This document shows, piece after piece, positions 17,939 through 26,159 of a DNA stretch of 64,000 nt. Position 1 is the stretch's first letter. Every line of letters begins with the position of its first letter. A program made the position numbers and the translations under genes. The notes below the pieces were generated by a model, which was not told the DNA's origin, did not search any database, and saw nothing but the letters and a program-made list of their open reading frames with translations. This stretch comes from Enterobacter cancerogenus (GTDB lineage: Bacteria > Pseudomonadota > Gammaproteobacteria > Enterobacterales > Enterobacteriaceae), in NCBI GenBank assembly GCA_000773965.1, contig JRUP01000032.1, positions 1-64,000 of the forward strand, given 5' to 3'.

Positions 17939-19055
17939 GATTGGCTTTCCCTTCATCTGTCAGATGCCACTCACCCGCGACAACCACGGCCAGCGGCAGC
18001 AAATGTTGCTCACCCAAAACCCGTTCGCCTTCAGCATCAACGAACGGGCGGGCTTCCTCTTTGACGGTAAAAATGGTCAGGTCGGCGTCATAACCCTCGG
18101 TTAAGCGCCCTTTGCCCGCTAAACGCAGGCCAGCCGCGGCATTGCCGGTCACGCAGTCGATAACCTGCGGCAGCGTCATGCCAATGCTGAAGAATTTCGA
18201 CATCACGTGCGCCAGGCTATGTACCGGGCCGTTGATGCGGTTGCGACAATAAATGTCCGAGCTAATAGTGTCGGGCAGAATGCCCTGCGCGATGGCCTGA
18301 CGGGCCACTTCAAAGCTGAAGCTGGCGCTGCCGTGACCGATATCCAGCTTCACGCCGCGCGCGATGGCATTTTTCACCGCGGCTTTCAGTTCGCCCTGTG
18401 GCGACAGAATGCGGTTCGGTTTGCCGTTGAAGCAGTGGGTAATGATGTCACCGGAGGTGAGCAGATCGGCGATCTCTTCCAGCACTGGCGGATTGTTGCC
18501 GATGTGCACCATCAGTGGCAGATTTCCCGCCGCCTGCTGAATGGCTTTGGCGCGAATCAGCGGCTGAATGCCATTTTCACCCACCACGCTGCTGCTCATG
18601 CGCGCTTTCAGCCCCACGATAAAGTCCGGGCGACGTTTTACCGCCTGCACCACTGCATCACCGTCGATTTGCACCATATCCGCCAGTTCGTTCTGGGTGA
18701 TGATGCCGGTGCGTGAGATGTTGATCAGCGCGCGTACTTCAGTGGTGGCGGAACGGGTGAGTTGATAGAAATCGTCGATATGATCCGCGCCGGTGCTGCC
18801 TGCATCGACCACCGTCGTGACGCCCTGCGCCACGCCAATCGCATCGGCTTCATCGTGATAAATAGGGGATTTGGGATAGCAGTGCACGTGGCTGTCGATC
18901 CAACCCGCACTGACGTAGTAGCGCCCTGCTAAATCGCGCTCCTGCTGAGCTGAACCACTGACGTCGCCGACCGCAGCAATCTTGCCGTGCTGGATGGCGA
19001 TATCCACCAGCTGTTCGTCGCACAAACGCGCGCGGCGCAGAATCAGATCAAACAT
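17922..19055 (-). CDS. Amidohydrolase/deacetylase-type metalloenzyme, EF_0837 family
   Basis: 377 residues of the dihydroorotase/N-acyl-amino-acid deacylase superfamily. Metal ligands are visible as DSHVHCYPKSP, a likely carboxylated lysine in IVGLKARMSS, and histidines in MVHIGNNPP and DIGHGSASF. The family name in databases is generic, and the substrate is unknown. In this operon it would remove an N-acyl or related group before the PLP enzyme acts. AAGGAG precedes the ATG. Confidence 0.82.
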   Translation of the reverse strand: MFDLILRRARLCDEQLVDIAIQHGKIAAVGDVSGSAQQERDLAGRYYVSAGWIDSHVHCYPKSPIYHDEADAIGVAQGVTTVVDAGSTGADHIDDFYQLTRSATTEVRALINISRTGIITQNELADMVQIDGDAVVQAVKRRPDFIVGLKARMSSSVVGENGIQPLIRAKAIQQAAGNLPLMVHIGNNPPVLEEIADLLTSGDIITHCFNGKPNRILSPQGELKAAVKNAIARGVKLDIGHGSASFSFEVARQAIAQGILPDTISSDIYCRNRINGPVHSLAHVMSKFFSIGMTLPQVIDCVTGNAAAGLRLAGKGRLTEGYDADLTIFTVKEEARPFVDAEGERVLGEQHLLPLAVVVAGEWHLTDEGKANHVFDL

Positions 19056-19085
19056 ATTTACTCCTTAACAACCTGCATTCAGCCT

Positions 19086-19195
19086 GGTGCGCATGAATAC
19101 GCACCCTTCGGAATCTGCATCACATCTGTGCGGGGGCATCAATACGCCCCCACAGAATGCGCTGTTCAATCGTAGGGTCGCCGTGAAGGGCGACC
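19086..19195. repeat. Three different short palindromes in tandem
   Basis: GGTGCGCATGAATACGCACC (19086-19105), a stem TGTGCGGGGGC/GCCCCCACA with one bulge (19127-19154), and GGGTCGCC/GGCGACC (about 19175-19195). They fill the 158-base gap between the membrane-protein genes and the amidohydrolase gene, and they belong to the same palindrome class seen elsewhere in the window. Confidence 0.8.
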
Positions 19196-19213
19196 GTTAA
19201 ATCGGGGACAGCT

Positions 19214-19861
19214 TTACAGCGAAACCGGGAACATCGCGCCTAATGCCATCGCGCCGAGAATCGCGCCACCGGTGATCGGTTTGTTCCACAGATAAAACAA
19301 CAACGCCCCTACCAGCGAACCGATGCCAATCGGAATCGATGCCGCCATCGCAGACAGGATAATCAACGGCCCAAGGAAGCGACCCGATGCATTACCTGCG
19401 CCCATCATCACGTCCGCACCGTAGGTGGAGTCGCTCTGATTGATGGTGAACTTACGCGCCAGGATAATCAGATAACCAATCGCTAAACCCACCACCAGGC
19501 CCGTTGCCAGTGAAGCGGCAAAGTTCGCCACCGGGAACACGATGCCCGCACCGAGCAGCAAGGCCGGAACGCCCAGCCCGACACCGGTTTGAATCGCGCC
19601 GCCAATATCCAGAATCCCGACCAGCGAACCTTCGATGATGCGGGCAAACAGGAAGCTGGCACCAAACGCCGCCACCGCGCCATACACGCCGGTTTCCATG
19701 CCGGAACGCAGCATGGAAACAAACGCCACTTCGTTAAACGCGCCAATGCCGTACAGGTAGTACATGTGCGTACCGGCAAACACCCCGGCGGACAGCAGGC
19801 CAACAAAGATCGGGAAAGACCAGTCGGCGTACCAGAACCCTTTGTTTTCGGTCTCGTTCAT
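19214..19861 (-). CDS. DUF4310 family membrane protein (EF_0833 family)
   Basis: 215 residues with about six hydrophobic helices and glycine-rich motifs (GILDIGGAIQTGVGLGVPALLLG, described at about 80-103, and GADVMMGAGNASGRFLGP). The ATG at 19861 follows AAGGAG by eight bases. Recalled as one of two membrane proteins of the EF_0829-0839 conserved cluster. Probably a transporter subunit with the DUF4311 protein; inference only. Confidence 0.75.
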   Translation of the reverse strand: MNETENKGFWYADWSFPIFVGLLSAGVFAGTHMYYLYGIGAFNEVAFVSMLRSGMETGVYGAVAAFGASFLFARIIEGSLVGILDIGGAIQTGVGLGVPALLLGAGIVFPVANFAASLATGLVVGLAIGYLIILARKFTINQSDSTYGADVMMGAGNASGRFLGPLIILSAMAASIPIGIGSLVGALLFYLWNKPITGGAILGAMALGAMFPVSL

Positions 19862-19873
19862 TCTCAAGGCTCC

Positions 19874-20650
19874 TTATTTGCCGCTCAGGCTGTTGTGAAT
19901 CATGTCCAGCCAGCCAGGAATGCCAAGTTGGAAGGATTGCAGCAGTTTCATGTCGAAACCACGGAAGAAGCCGCTCAGAGCGAACAGCAGCACAATCGCG
20001 AACATCATCACTTTGGTGACTTTGTTCCAGCCGCTCTCTTCCACGCCTTTACCAATCAGGATACCGAGCACCAGACCCGGCACGGCATTGCCCATGATCA
20101 ACTGTGCCAGACCACCGAAGATGGTTGCCCAAAAGCCCGATTTCTTACCGGCATCAATTGCTGCCAGCCAGAAGATCACTGGCATTACGGTGTTCACCAG
20201 CAGGTTGGCCGCCGGCACCAGTACTTTAACCGCCGTAACCTGCAACGCTGCAGGCACCGCAGAAGCGGTACTGTTGAGGAACGCCACCACGATCATGCCG
20301 ATGATGCCGCAGGCAATCGCCATGCGTTTCGGGTTGTGCAGGGTTTCCGCGACATTACGATTTTTCACCATCAACGCAGCCGCGCCCCAGTTGGGCAGAA
20401 TGCGGTGGTCAACGTCCTGTGTGAAGGAGCCTGCCGCCACAGACGATGCCCAGGCGTTAAAGAAGAAGCCAAGACCAAAGGAGAAGTGCGATGCAGGATC
20501 GCCTTCACAGGAATTGAGTTCACCCAAGGTACGAAACGCGCCCATACCCTGGGTGGTCGGTGCGTGGAACATGCGCGCTGCGCCCGCTCCTACCCCAACG
20601 CCAACCAATCCACCAATGATCAACGACTTAAACAAAATGATTAAAAACAT
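19874..20650 (-). CDS. DUF4311 family membrane protein (EF_0832 family)
   Basis: 258 residues, roughly seven hydrophobic segments, with a conserved-looking polar block NSCEGDPASHFSFGLGFFFN (about 46-65) and AIDAGKKSG in a loop. Twelve bases upstream of the DUF4310 gene. The pair has the size and arrangement of a two-subunit permease such as the EIIC/EIID type, but I see no direct sequence match to these. Confidence 0.75.
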   Translation of the reverse strand: MFLIILFKSLIIGGLVGVGVGAGAARMFHAPTTQGMGAFRTLGELNSCEGDPASHFSFGLGFFFNAWASSVAAGSFTQDVDHRILPNWGAAALMVKNRNVAETLHNPKRMAIACGIIGMIVVAFLNSTASAVPAALQVTAVKVLVPAANLLVNTVMPVIFWLAAIDAGKKSGFWATIFGGLAQLIMGNAVPGLVLGILIGKGVEESGWNKVTKVMMFAIVLLFALSGFFRGFDMKLLQSFQLGIPGWLDMIHNSLSGK

Positions 20651-20675
20651 GTTGTTGTACCCTTTGTTGTCGTTT

Positions 20676-20975
20676 TTATTTCGTCGCGATGAAATCCACC
20701 TTGTCGGTGTCGATCACGGTGACGCTGACGGTAATCTCCAGCTCGACGCTGTAATTCCGTCGTTCGCGCGCCAGAAAGAAGAACAAAAACTTCTCTGTGC
20801 GTACGCTCTCCTGTGCGCGCAGCACCCGCACATCTATGGGTTCAATGCGCAACAGAATCTTTTGGCTGGTGCGCAGCACTTGCTGCTGCACCTTGCTCAG
20901 TGCATCGGAAAAGGCTTTCGCTTTGCTGTCGCCTTTGCCCTGCACCGTTACCTGCGTCTCGTATTGCTGTTTCAT
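20676..20975 (-). CDS. DUF4312 family small soluble protein (EF_0831 family)
   Basis: 99 residues, no signal or membrane segment, predicted mixed helix and strand. A helical part (AKAFSDALSKVQQQVLR) is followed by strands ending VELEITVSVTVID. Function unknown. Two bases after the SFCGS gene, so co-translated. Confidence 0.75.
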   Translation of the reverse strand: MKQQYETQVTVQGKGDSKAKAFSDALSKVQQQVLRTSQKILLRIEPIDVRVLRAQESVRTEKFLFFFLARERRNYSVELEITVSVTVIDTDKVDFIATK

Positions 20976-20977
20976 GC

Positions 20978-21334
20978 TTAGCTGCCGTGTTTTTTATTCC
21001 AGGCCTGCACCAGACGTTCACCCAGCTCTTCTTTATCCATAAAACCAAAGCCCAGCACGGTGGCGCCTTCGTTAATGGCGGTGACGCCTTCATCAATCGA
21101 ACGCATACCGTGTTTGGCTTTGTAGCCATATTTGTTCTGTGCAGTGATGGCACCCGCGCCGCCGCTGCCGCAGAAGGAGATACCGAAATCGGCGTTTTCC
21201 GCTTTCATCACATCACCCAGCTTCATATCCGCTGCGACGCCCGGCACCACCACGGCACGGCCGCCTGCTTTCTCAATACCGGCTGCGACTTTCTGACCTT
21301 TACCCAGACGATCACCAATCACGACTGTTACCAT
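20978..21334 (-). CDS. Glycine-rich SFCGS family protein (EF_0830 family)
   Basis: 118 residues, alpha/beta pattern with the diagnostic motif FGISFCGSGGAGAIT around residues 50-64. The cysteine followed by a glycine/serine loop recalls the phosphocysteine loop of EIIB proteins, although its position after the second beta-alpha unit is unusual. The ATG at 21334 has an AGAGGA ribosome site; an in-frame TTG two codons earlier is not supported. Role unknown. Confidence 0.75.
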   Translation of the reverse strand: MVTVVIGDRLGKGQKVAAGIEKAGGRAVVVPGVAADMKLGDVMKAENADFGISFCGSGGAGAITAQNKYGYKAKHGMRSIDEGVTAINEGATVLGFGFMDKEELGERLVQAWNKKHGS

Positions 21335-21351
21335 GTTCAATTCCTCTCGAT

Positions 21352-21690
21352 TTATGCTTCGTTCGATTTCGCCACTTCGATATGCACCGATAACAGCCAG
21401 GCTTCTTCTTTGGGCAGATTGCCAAACAGATCCACCACCTGCTGTGCCAGCGCCATGGTTTCTGGCGAGATATCTTCAAACAGTTCGGCTTCCACTTCCG
21501 GCAAGGCTTCTCCCGTGAGGGAACGCGCTGCCATCGCCCGTACATGCGAGGCCAGCATTTGCTGCTGCACGGCATTGGCTTCGATGTGGTGCGCGGCGTA
21601 GATCGCCGCAATCTGCTTCAACGTGTTATCCGCCAACGCCTGAATGGCTTCTGGCGTACTCGGTTTCAGCGGGACAGCTTCACTCCTCAC
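21352..21690 (-). CDS. Stand-alone PRD protein (EF_0829/AHA_3910 family)
   Basis: 112 residues comprising one PTS regulation domain without any DNA- or RNA-binding part. Two PRD-type histidine motifs are visible: LASHVRAMAAR (His48) and EEAWLLSVHIEVA near the C-terminus. The start codon is GTG with CAGGAG eight bases upstream. First gene of the operon. Could act as a phosphorylatable switch or as a phosphocarrier; function unknown. Confidence 0.78.
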   Translation of the reverse strand: MRSEAVPLKPSTPEAIQALADNTLKQIAAIYAAHHIEANAVQQQMLASHVRAMAARSLTGEALPEVEAELFEDISPETMALAQQVVDLFGNLPKEEAWLLSVHIEVAKSNEA

Positions 21691-21842
21691 CTTGCTACTC
21701 CTGTTTACTGCGGATAATTAGAGATAATTCGCGTTAGAAAGAAATTACGCTTTCCGCTTCAGGCTGTGGAGACGCATCTTTTCCACCTCAAAGTGGAAAT
21801 CCCACGGGCGTGTGTGCGCCAGATCGCACTACGCACGAAGTA

Positions 21843-21858
21843 TGCGAAACAGGTCACA
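21843..21858 (-). promoter_or_regulatory. CRP-like site before the accessory operon
   Basis: On the minus strand TGTGACCTGTTTCGCA matches TGTGA-N6-TCACA in nine of ten positions. Its centre lies about 160 bases before the first gene. A further dyad TTTCCAC/GTGGAAA (21780-21799) lies between it and the gene. No confident -35/-10 pair was found. Confidence 0.55.
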
Positions 21859-21918
21859 AATATGCGGGTTATGCCGGAAATCGATGAGATTAAACGGAGG
21901 AAACGCGAGAGGAGATAA

Positions 21919-21938
21919 GGCCAGCCAGGGGGCTGGCC
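21919..21938 (-). terminator. Probable terminator of cybC
   Basis: Perfect stem GGCCAGCC/GGCTGGCC with a four-base loop six bases after the cybC stop, followed on the minus strand by TTATCTCC, a weak U-tract. Confidence 0.6.
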
Positions 21939-21944
21939 GGGTTA

Positions 21945-22331
21945 TCAGCGGAATTTCTTATGGTTGGCGTTACGAATATCTTCCAACTTTTTCGCTTCAG
22001 TTTTGGCTTCATCGAGTTTGTTGGCTTTTGCCAACTGATCGACGACATCAATCTGCGCAATCAGAGAATCAAGACCAGCGTGATAATCCTTAATCTGGGC
22101 GCTATCGGCAGCCTGACCTTCCAGTTTTTCCGGCGTGGATTTTTTAGCATCCTCCGCCGCCTGGCGCATCTTGCCGAGCGCGGTTTGCATTTCCTGAGCA
22201 TCAGAGGTTTTCTTCACCACGCTCAGGCCATCTTTCAGGGTATCCATATCATTCTTCAGGTCAGCGGCGAATACGCTAGCCGAGGAGAACAACAGCGAGA
22301 GAGACAACATTGCAATCACATGCTTACGCAT
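21945..22331 (-). CDS. cybC: Soluble cytochrome b562
   Basis: 128 residues. The signal peptide ends ASVFA|ADL; the mature protein is a four-helix bundle with the haem ligands Met7 (ADLKNDM) and the C-terminal histidine in RNANHKKFR. A periplasmic electron carrier of uncertain partner. In E. coli K-12 the gene lacks part of the signal and is annotated as a pseudogene; here it is complete. Neighbour pmbA as in E. coli. Confidence 0.92.
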   Translation of the reverse strand: MRKHVIAMLSLSLLFSSASVFAADLKNDMDTLKDGLSVVKKTSDAQEMQTALGKMRQAAEDAKKSTPEKLEGQAADSAQIKDYHAGLDSLIAQIDVVDQLAKANKLDEAKTEAKKLEDIRNANHKKFR

Positions 22332-22476
22332 AAAAATATCCTTATTTACCCGTCATCCTTCACGTTCCAGGTGCATTGGCTGCGCTCACTGAACTCAGTT
22401 ACTCATGTAAGCTCCTGAGAATTCATTGGCTTGCCACCTTCCTTTAACGCGAATGATTGAGGGTATTATTATTGGC

Positions 22477-22505
22477 AAAAAAAAAGCAGCCACGTGGGCT
22501 GCTTT
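22477..22505 (-). terminator. Terminator after pmbA
   Basis: AAAGCAGCC/GGGCTGCTTT stem; on the minus strand it is followed by an uninterrupted run of nine T. Starts 15 bases after the pmbA stop. Confidence 0.9.
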
Positions 22506-22520
22506 CATGAAGCGATGTCT

Positions 22521-23861
22521 TTATTGTCCGGCGATTTTCATCTCCGGCAGCAGCACCGACCCGCATTGTATATTGCTGCGCGTTTCAATGTCGTTACCGA
22601 GCGTTACCATATTGAGCCACATATCCTTGAGGTTGCCCGCAATTGTGATCTCACTCACAGGATATTGGATTTCACCGTTCTCAACCCAGAAGCCTGAGGC
22701 ACCGCGGGAATAGTCACCGGTCATGGCACTCACGCTGGAGCCCATCATTTCGGTGACCACCAGGCCACGGCCCATCTGCTTCAGCATATCTTCAAAGCTA
22801 TGCCCCTGGCCCGCAATGCGCCAGTTGTGAATGCCGCCGGCATGGCCGGTGCTCTGCAGGCCAAGCTTGCGTGCCGAATAGCTGGTCAGCAGCCAGTTTT
22901 GCAGCACGCCATCTTTGATGATGTCACGCGCCTGAGTGCGGACACCTTCGCTGTCGAACGGCGTAGACGCCAGCCCTTTCAGCAGGTGCGGCTTCTCTTC
23001 AATCGTCAGCCACTCAGGCAAAATCTGTTTGCCGAGTGAATCCAGCAGGAAGGTCGCTTTGCGATAGACGCTACCGCCGCTGATCATGCCGACCAGATGG
23101 CCAAACAGACCCGTCGCCACTTCCGGCGCGAAGATCACCGGCGCTTTCATGGTTGGCAGTTTGCGCGGCGCCAGGCGTGACAACACGCGACGTGCGCACT
23201 CTTGTCCCACCCAATCCGCAGTTTGCAGATCGTCGATGGAACGGCCGATGGTGTAGGCGTAATCGCGCTCCATGTTGCCATCCTGCTCGGCAATCACACA
23301 GCTGGAGAGCGAATGGCGGCTTGAGCAATAGCTCTGCAGCATACCGTGGCTGTTACCGAACACTTTGATGCCGACGTGGCTGTTGAAGCTGCCGCCTTCG
23401 GTATTGGTAATGCGCTTGTCAGCTTGCAGCGACGCCTGTTCTGCCTGTGCAGCCCATTCGATAGCGCGATCGGCGTCGATCTCCCACGGATGGTAAAGAT
23501 CGAGATCCGGCGCTTCAAATGCCAGCAGTTCGGGATCGGCCGGGGCACCAAAAGGATCAACCGAGGTGTAGCGCGCAATGTCGATCGCCGCCTGCACGGT
23601 GCGTTTAATCGCATCCGGGCTGAGGTCGGTTGAAGAAGCACTGCCTTTGCGGTTCTGATGATAGACGGTGATGCCAAGTGCACCATCGCTGTTGAATTCG
23701 ACGTTTTCCACTTCGCCATAGCGGGTACTGACGCCGATGCCGGTGGTTTTGGTCACCGCGACTTCTGCTCCATCAGTGCTGGCTTTCGCCAGTTCCAGCG
23801 CCTGCGCGACAGCCTGTTCTAACACTTTACGTTGTTCTGCAACCTGAGTAGATACGTTCAT
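22521..23861 (-). CDS. pmbA: Metalloprotease PmbA (TldE)
   Basis: 446 residues, full length for TldE. Forms a heterodimer with TldD that degrades unfolded peptides, matures microcin B17 and affects CcdA turnover. TldE itself lacks the metal-binding HExxxH of TldD, and none is seen here. C-terminal motif [28 protein letters not shown] is characteristic (described at about 385-412). Divergent from darP. Confidence 0.94.
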   Translation of the reverse strand: MNVSTQVAEQRKVLEQAVAQALELAKASTDGAEVAVTKTTGIGVSTRYGEVENVEFNSDGALGITVYHQNRKGSASSTDLSPDAIKRTVQAAIDIARYTSVDPFGAPADPELLAFEAPDLDLYHPWEIDADRAIEWAAQAEQASLQADKRITNTEGGSFNSHVGIKVFGNSHGMLQSYCSSRHSLSSCVIAEQDGNMERDYAYTIGRSIDDLQTADWVGQECARRVLSRLAPRKLPTMKAPVIFAPEVATGLFGHLVGMISGGSVYRKATFLLDSLGKQILPEWLTIEEKPHLLKGLASTPFDSEGVRTQARDIIKDGVLQNWLLTSYSARKLGLQSTGHAGGIHNWRIAGQGHSFEDMLKQMGRGLVVTEMMGSSVSAMTGDYSRGASGFWVENGEIQYPVSEITIAGNLKDMWLNMVTLGNDIETRSNIQCGSVLLPEMKIAGQ

Positions 23862-23977
23862 CGACCTGCCGTCTAATCTTAAGTATGAATTTATTGAGTC
23901 TATCAGACTCAGAGAACAATTTCGCAGTCGCCCGATAAACTGGTAGGATTAGCCTCTTTTTTTTAGGGAGCCAAGAG

Positions 23978-24526
23978 ATGACCAAGCAGCCCGATGACTG
24001 GCTCGACGATGTGCCAGATAATCAAAACGAAGAAGATGAAGACGAAGAGATTATCTGGGTCAGCAAAAGCGAAATTAAACGCGACGCCGAAGAGCTGAAA
24101 CGCCTGGGCGCCGAGTTAGTTGATCTGGGGAAAAACTCCCTCGACAAAATTCCACTCGACGATGATCTGCGTGCCGCCATTGAGCTGGCACAGCGTATTA
24201 AAAAGGAAGGCCGTCGCCGCCAGTTGCAGCTGATCGGTAAGATGTTGCGCGCGCGCGATGAAGATCCGATTCGTCAGGCACTGGATAAGCTGAAGAACCG
24301 CCATAACCAGCAGGTTGCGCTGTTCCATAAACTCGAGCAACTGCGCGATCGCATGATCGAGAAAGGCGATGATGCTATCGCAGAAGTGATTAATCTCTAT
24401 CCGCAGGCCGATCGCCAGCAGCTGCGCACCATGATCCGTAATGCGCAGAAAGAGAAAGCCGCTAACAAACCACCGAAAGCCACCCGTCAGATCTTCCAGT
24501 ATCTGCGCGAGCTGGCAGAGGCGTGA
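23978..24526 (+). CDS. darP: Ribosome biogenesis factor DarP (YjgA)
   Basis: 182 residues, DUF615. Very acidic N-terminus (residues 5-25) followed by two helical domains rich in basic residues. DarP assists late assembly of the 50S subunit near helix 89/PTC. Divergent from pmbA and convergent with mpl, the E. coli arrangement. Confidence 0.93.
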   Translation: MTKQPDDWLDDVPDNQNEEDEDEEIIWVSKSEIKRDAEELKRLGAELVDLGKNSLDKIPLDDDLRAAIELAQRIKKEGRRRQLQLIGKMLRARDEDPIRQALDKLKNRHNQQVALFHKLEQLRDRMIEKGDDAIAEVINLYPQADRQQLRTMIRNAQKEKAANKPPKATRQIFQYLRELAEA

Positions 24527-24541
24527 GTTTACCGCGTGCAT

Positions 24542-24571
24542 AAAAAGGGTCGCCAGTGGGCGACCCTTTTT
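24542..24571. terminator. Bidirectional terminator between darP and mpl
   Basis: 13-base perfect stem AAAAAGGGTCGCC with its complement and a four-base loop, giving T-runs on both strands. The core GGGTCGCC..GGCGACCC belongs to the palindrome family found at 19.2, 40.0 and 53.3 kb, here used as a terminator. Confidence 0.88.
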
Positions 24572-24637
24572 AGTTTGGGCAGATAACAGAGCGTCATCAA
24601 ACCCAGTGGCAACCCCGATTAAAGGGTCGCCACGCCA

Positions 24638-25993
24638 TCAACGTCCCAATCTCTCCAGCAGTTTCTGGTGAATGCCACCAAAACCACCGTTGCTCATTAC
24701 CAGAATGGAATCGCCTGGCTGAGCTTCTTTTGCCACCATTTCCACCAGCGTATCGATATCCGCGCTCCACTTCGCCGGCTGGATGCAGGCTTCCGCGACA
24801 TCAGACACCTGCCATGGAATATGGTGTGGCTGGAACAGGAACACGTTATCGGCGCGACCCAGAGACGGGGCCAGCTCGTTTTTGCTCACGCCCATCTTCA
24901 TGGTGTTGGATCGCGGCTCCAGTACTGCCAGAATTCGCGCGGTACCACCGACTTTGCTGCGCAGCGCCGCCAGCGTGGCCAGAATCGCTGTGGGGTGATG
25001 GGCAAAATCGTCATACACCTTGATGGCATTCACTTCACCACGCAGCTCAAGACGACGACGCGCATTGATAAAGCTGCTCAACGCCTCACCGGCATCCACC
25101 GGTTTCACGCCGACGTGACGCGCAGCTGCAATCGCCATCAGGCCATTGTGCATGTTGTGCTCGCCGACCAGCGCCCAGTTCACTTCACCGACTTTCTCGC
25201 CGTCCAGCCAGATTTCCCAGTGGGAGGAGTCCGGCGTCAGCTTTTTCGCCTGCCAGTGGCCGTTGTCGCCGACGGTTTCCTGCTCGCTCCAGCAGCCCAT
25301 CGCCATCACTTGCTTAAGATTGTTATCGTGCTCCGGCAGCAGGATTTTGCCCTGGCCCGGCACGATGCGAATCAGATGATGGAACTGCTTCTGGATCGCG
25401 CGCAGATCGTCAAAGATATCGGCGTGATCGAATTCAAGGTTGTTGAGGATCAGGGTGCGCGGGCAGTAATGGACAAATTTGGAACGCTTGTCGAAGAACG
25501 CGCTGTCGTATTCATCCGCCTCAATCACGAAGAATGGACTTTTTCCTATTTTTGCCGAAACCTCGAAGTTTCCTGGCACTCCACCAATGATAAAGCCCGG
25601 TTCAAGGCCACAGGCCTCCAGAATCCACGCTGCCATGCCTGCGGTAGTGGTTTTGCCATGGGTTCCGGCCACGGCCAGCACCCAGCGGTCACGCAGCACG
25701 AAATCATGCAGCCACTGCGGGCCAGAGAGGTACGGAATGTTACGTTCCAGTACCGCTTCCACACACGGATTGCCGCGCGTCATGGCGTTGCCAATGATCA
25801 CCAGATCCGGCTGCGGCTCAAGCTGACTGGCATCGTAACCTTCTGTCAATTCAATGCCTTGCTGTTCCAGCAAGGTGCTCATCGGCGGGTAGACATTGGC
25901 GTCAGAGCCGGTCACTTCATGCCCTAGCGAACGGGCCAGCATTGCCAGTCCGCCCATGAAAGTGCCACAAATCCCAAGGATGTGAATACGCAT
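24638..25993 (-). CDS. mpl: UDP-MurNAc tripeptide ligase Mpl
   Basis: 451 residues of the Mur ligase family. ATP loop [13 protein letters not shown], catalytic region [11 protein letters not shown] and C-terminal [11 protein letters not shown] are intact. Mpl attaches recycled L-Ala-D-Glu-mesoDAP to UDP-MurNAc in peptidoglycan recycling. The ATG at 25993 matches the family start ([15 protein letters not shown]); the in-frame ATG at 26005 lacks a ribosome site. Confidence 0.95.
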   Translation of the reverse strand: MRIHILGICGTFMGGLAMLARSLGHEVTGSDANVYPPMSTLLEQQGIELTEGYDASQLEPQPDLVIIGNAMTRGNPCVEAVLERNIPYLSGPQWLHDFVLRDRWVLAVAGTHGKTTTAGMAAWILEACGLEPGFIIGGVPGNFEVSAKIGKSPFFVIEADEYDSAFFDKRSKFVHYCPRTLILNNLEFDHADIFDDLRAIQKQFHHLIRIVPGQGKILLPEHDNNLKQVMAMGCWSEQETVGDNGHWQAKKLTPDSSHWEIWLDGEKVGEVNWALVGEHNMHNGLMAIAAARHVGVKPVDAGEALSSFINARRRLELRGEVNAIKVYDDFAHHPTAILATLAALRSKVGGTARILAVLEPRSNTMKMGVSKNELAPSLGRADNVFLFQPHHIPWQVSDVAEACIQPAKWSADIDTLVEMVAKEAQPGDSILVMSNGGFGGIHQKLLERLGR

Positions 25994-26159
25994 AAAGAGA
26001 TCCATTACTCAAAAGTTCGGCGCACAGTGTAACCCCGAGCAGAGTGGGAAGAAACGGATTAGGACTATGGTTTTTAAAGTTCAATCGGCTAAACTGCGCT
26101 CATACGTTGGTAGCGTGTTAAAGCTGCTGCCACTCCATCGTAGATTCAGGGAATGTGTT

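Noticed and set aside
21800..21830. Possible sigma-54 promoter (CTGGCGCACACACGCC) on the minus strand before the accessory operon
   Set aside because: GG and GC are separated by nine bases instead of the required ten, and no sigma-54 activator is encoded nearby.
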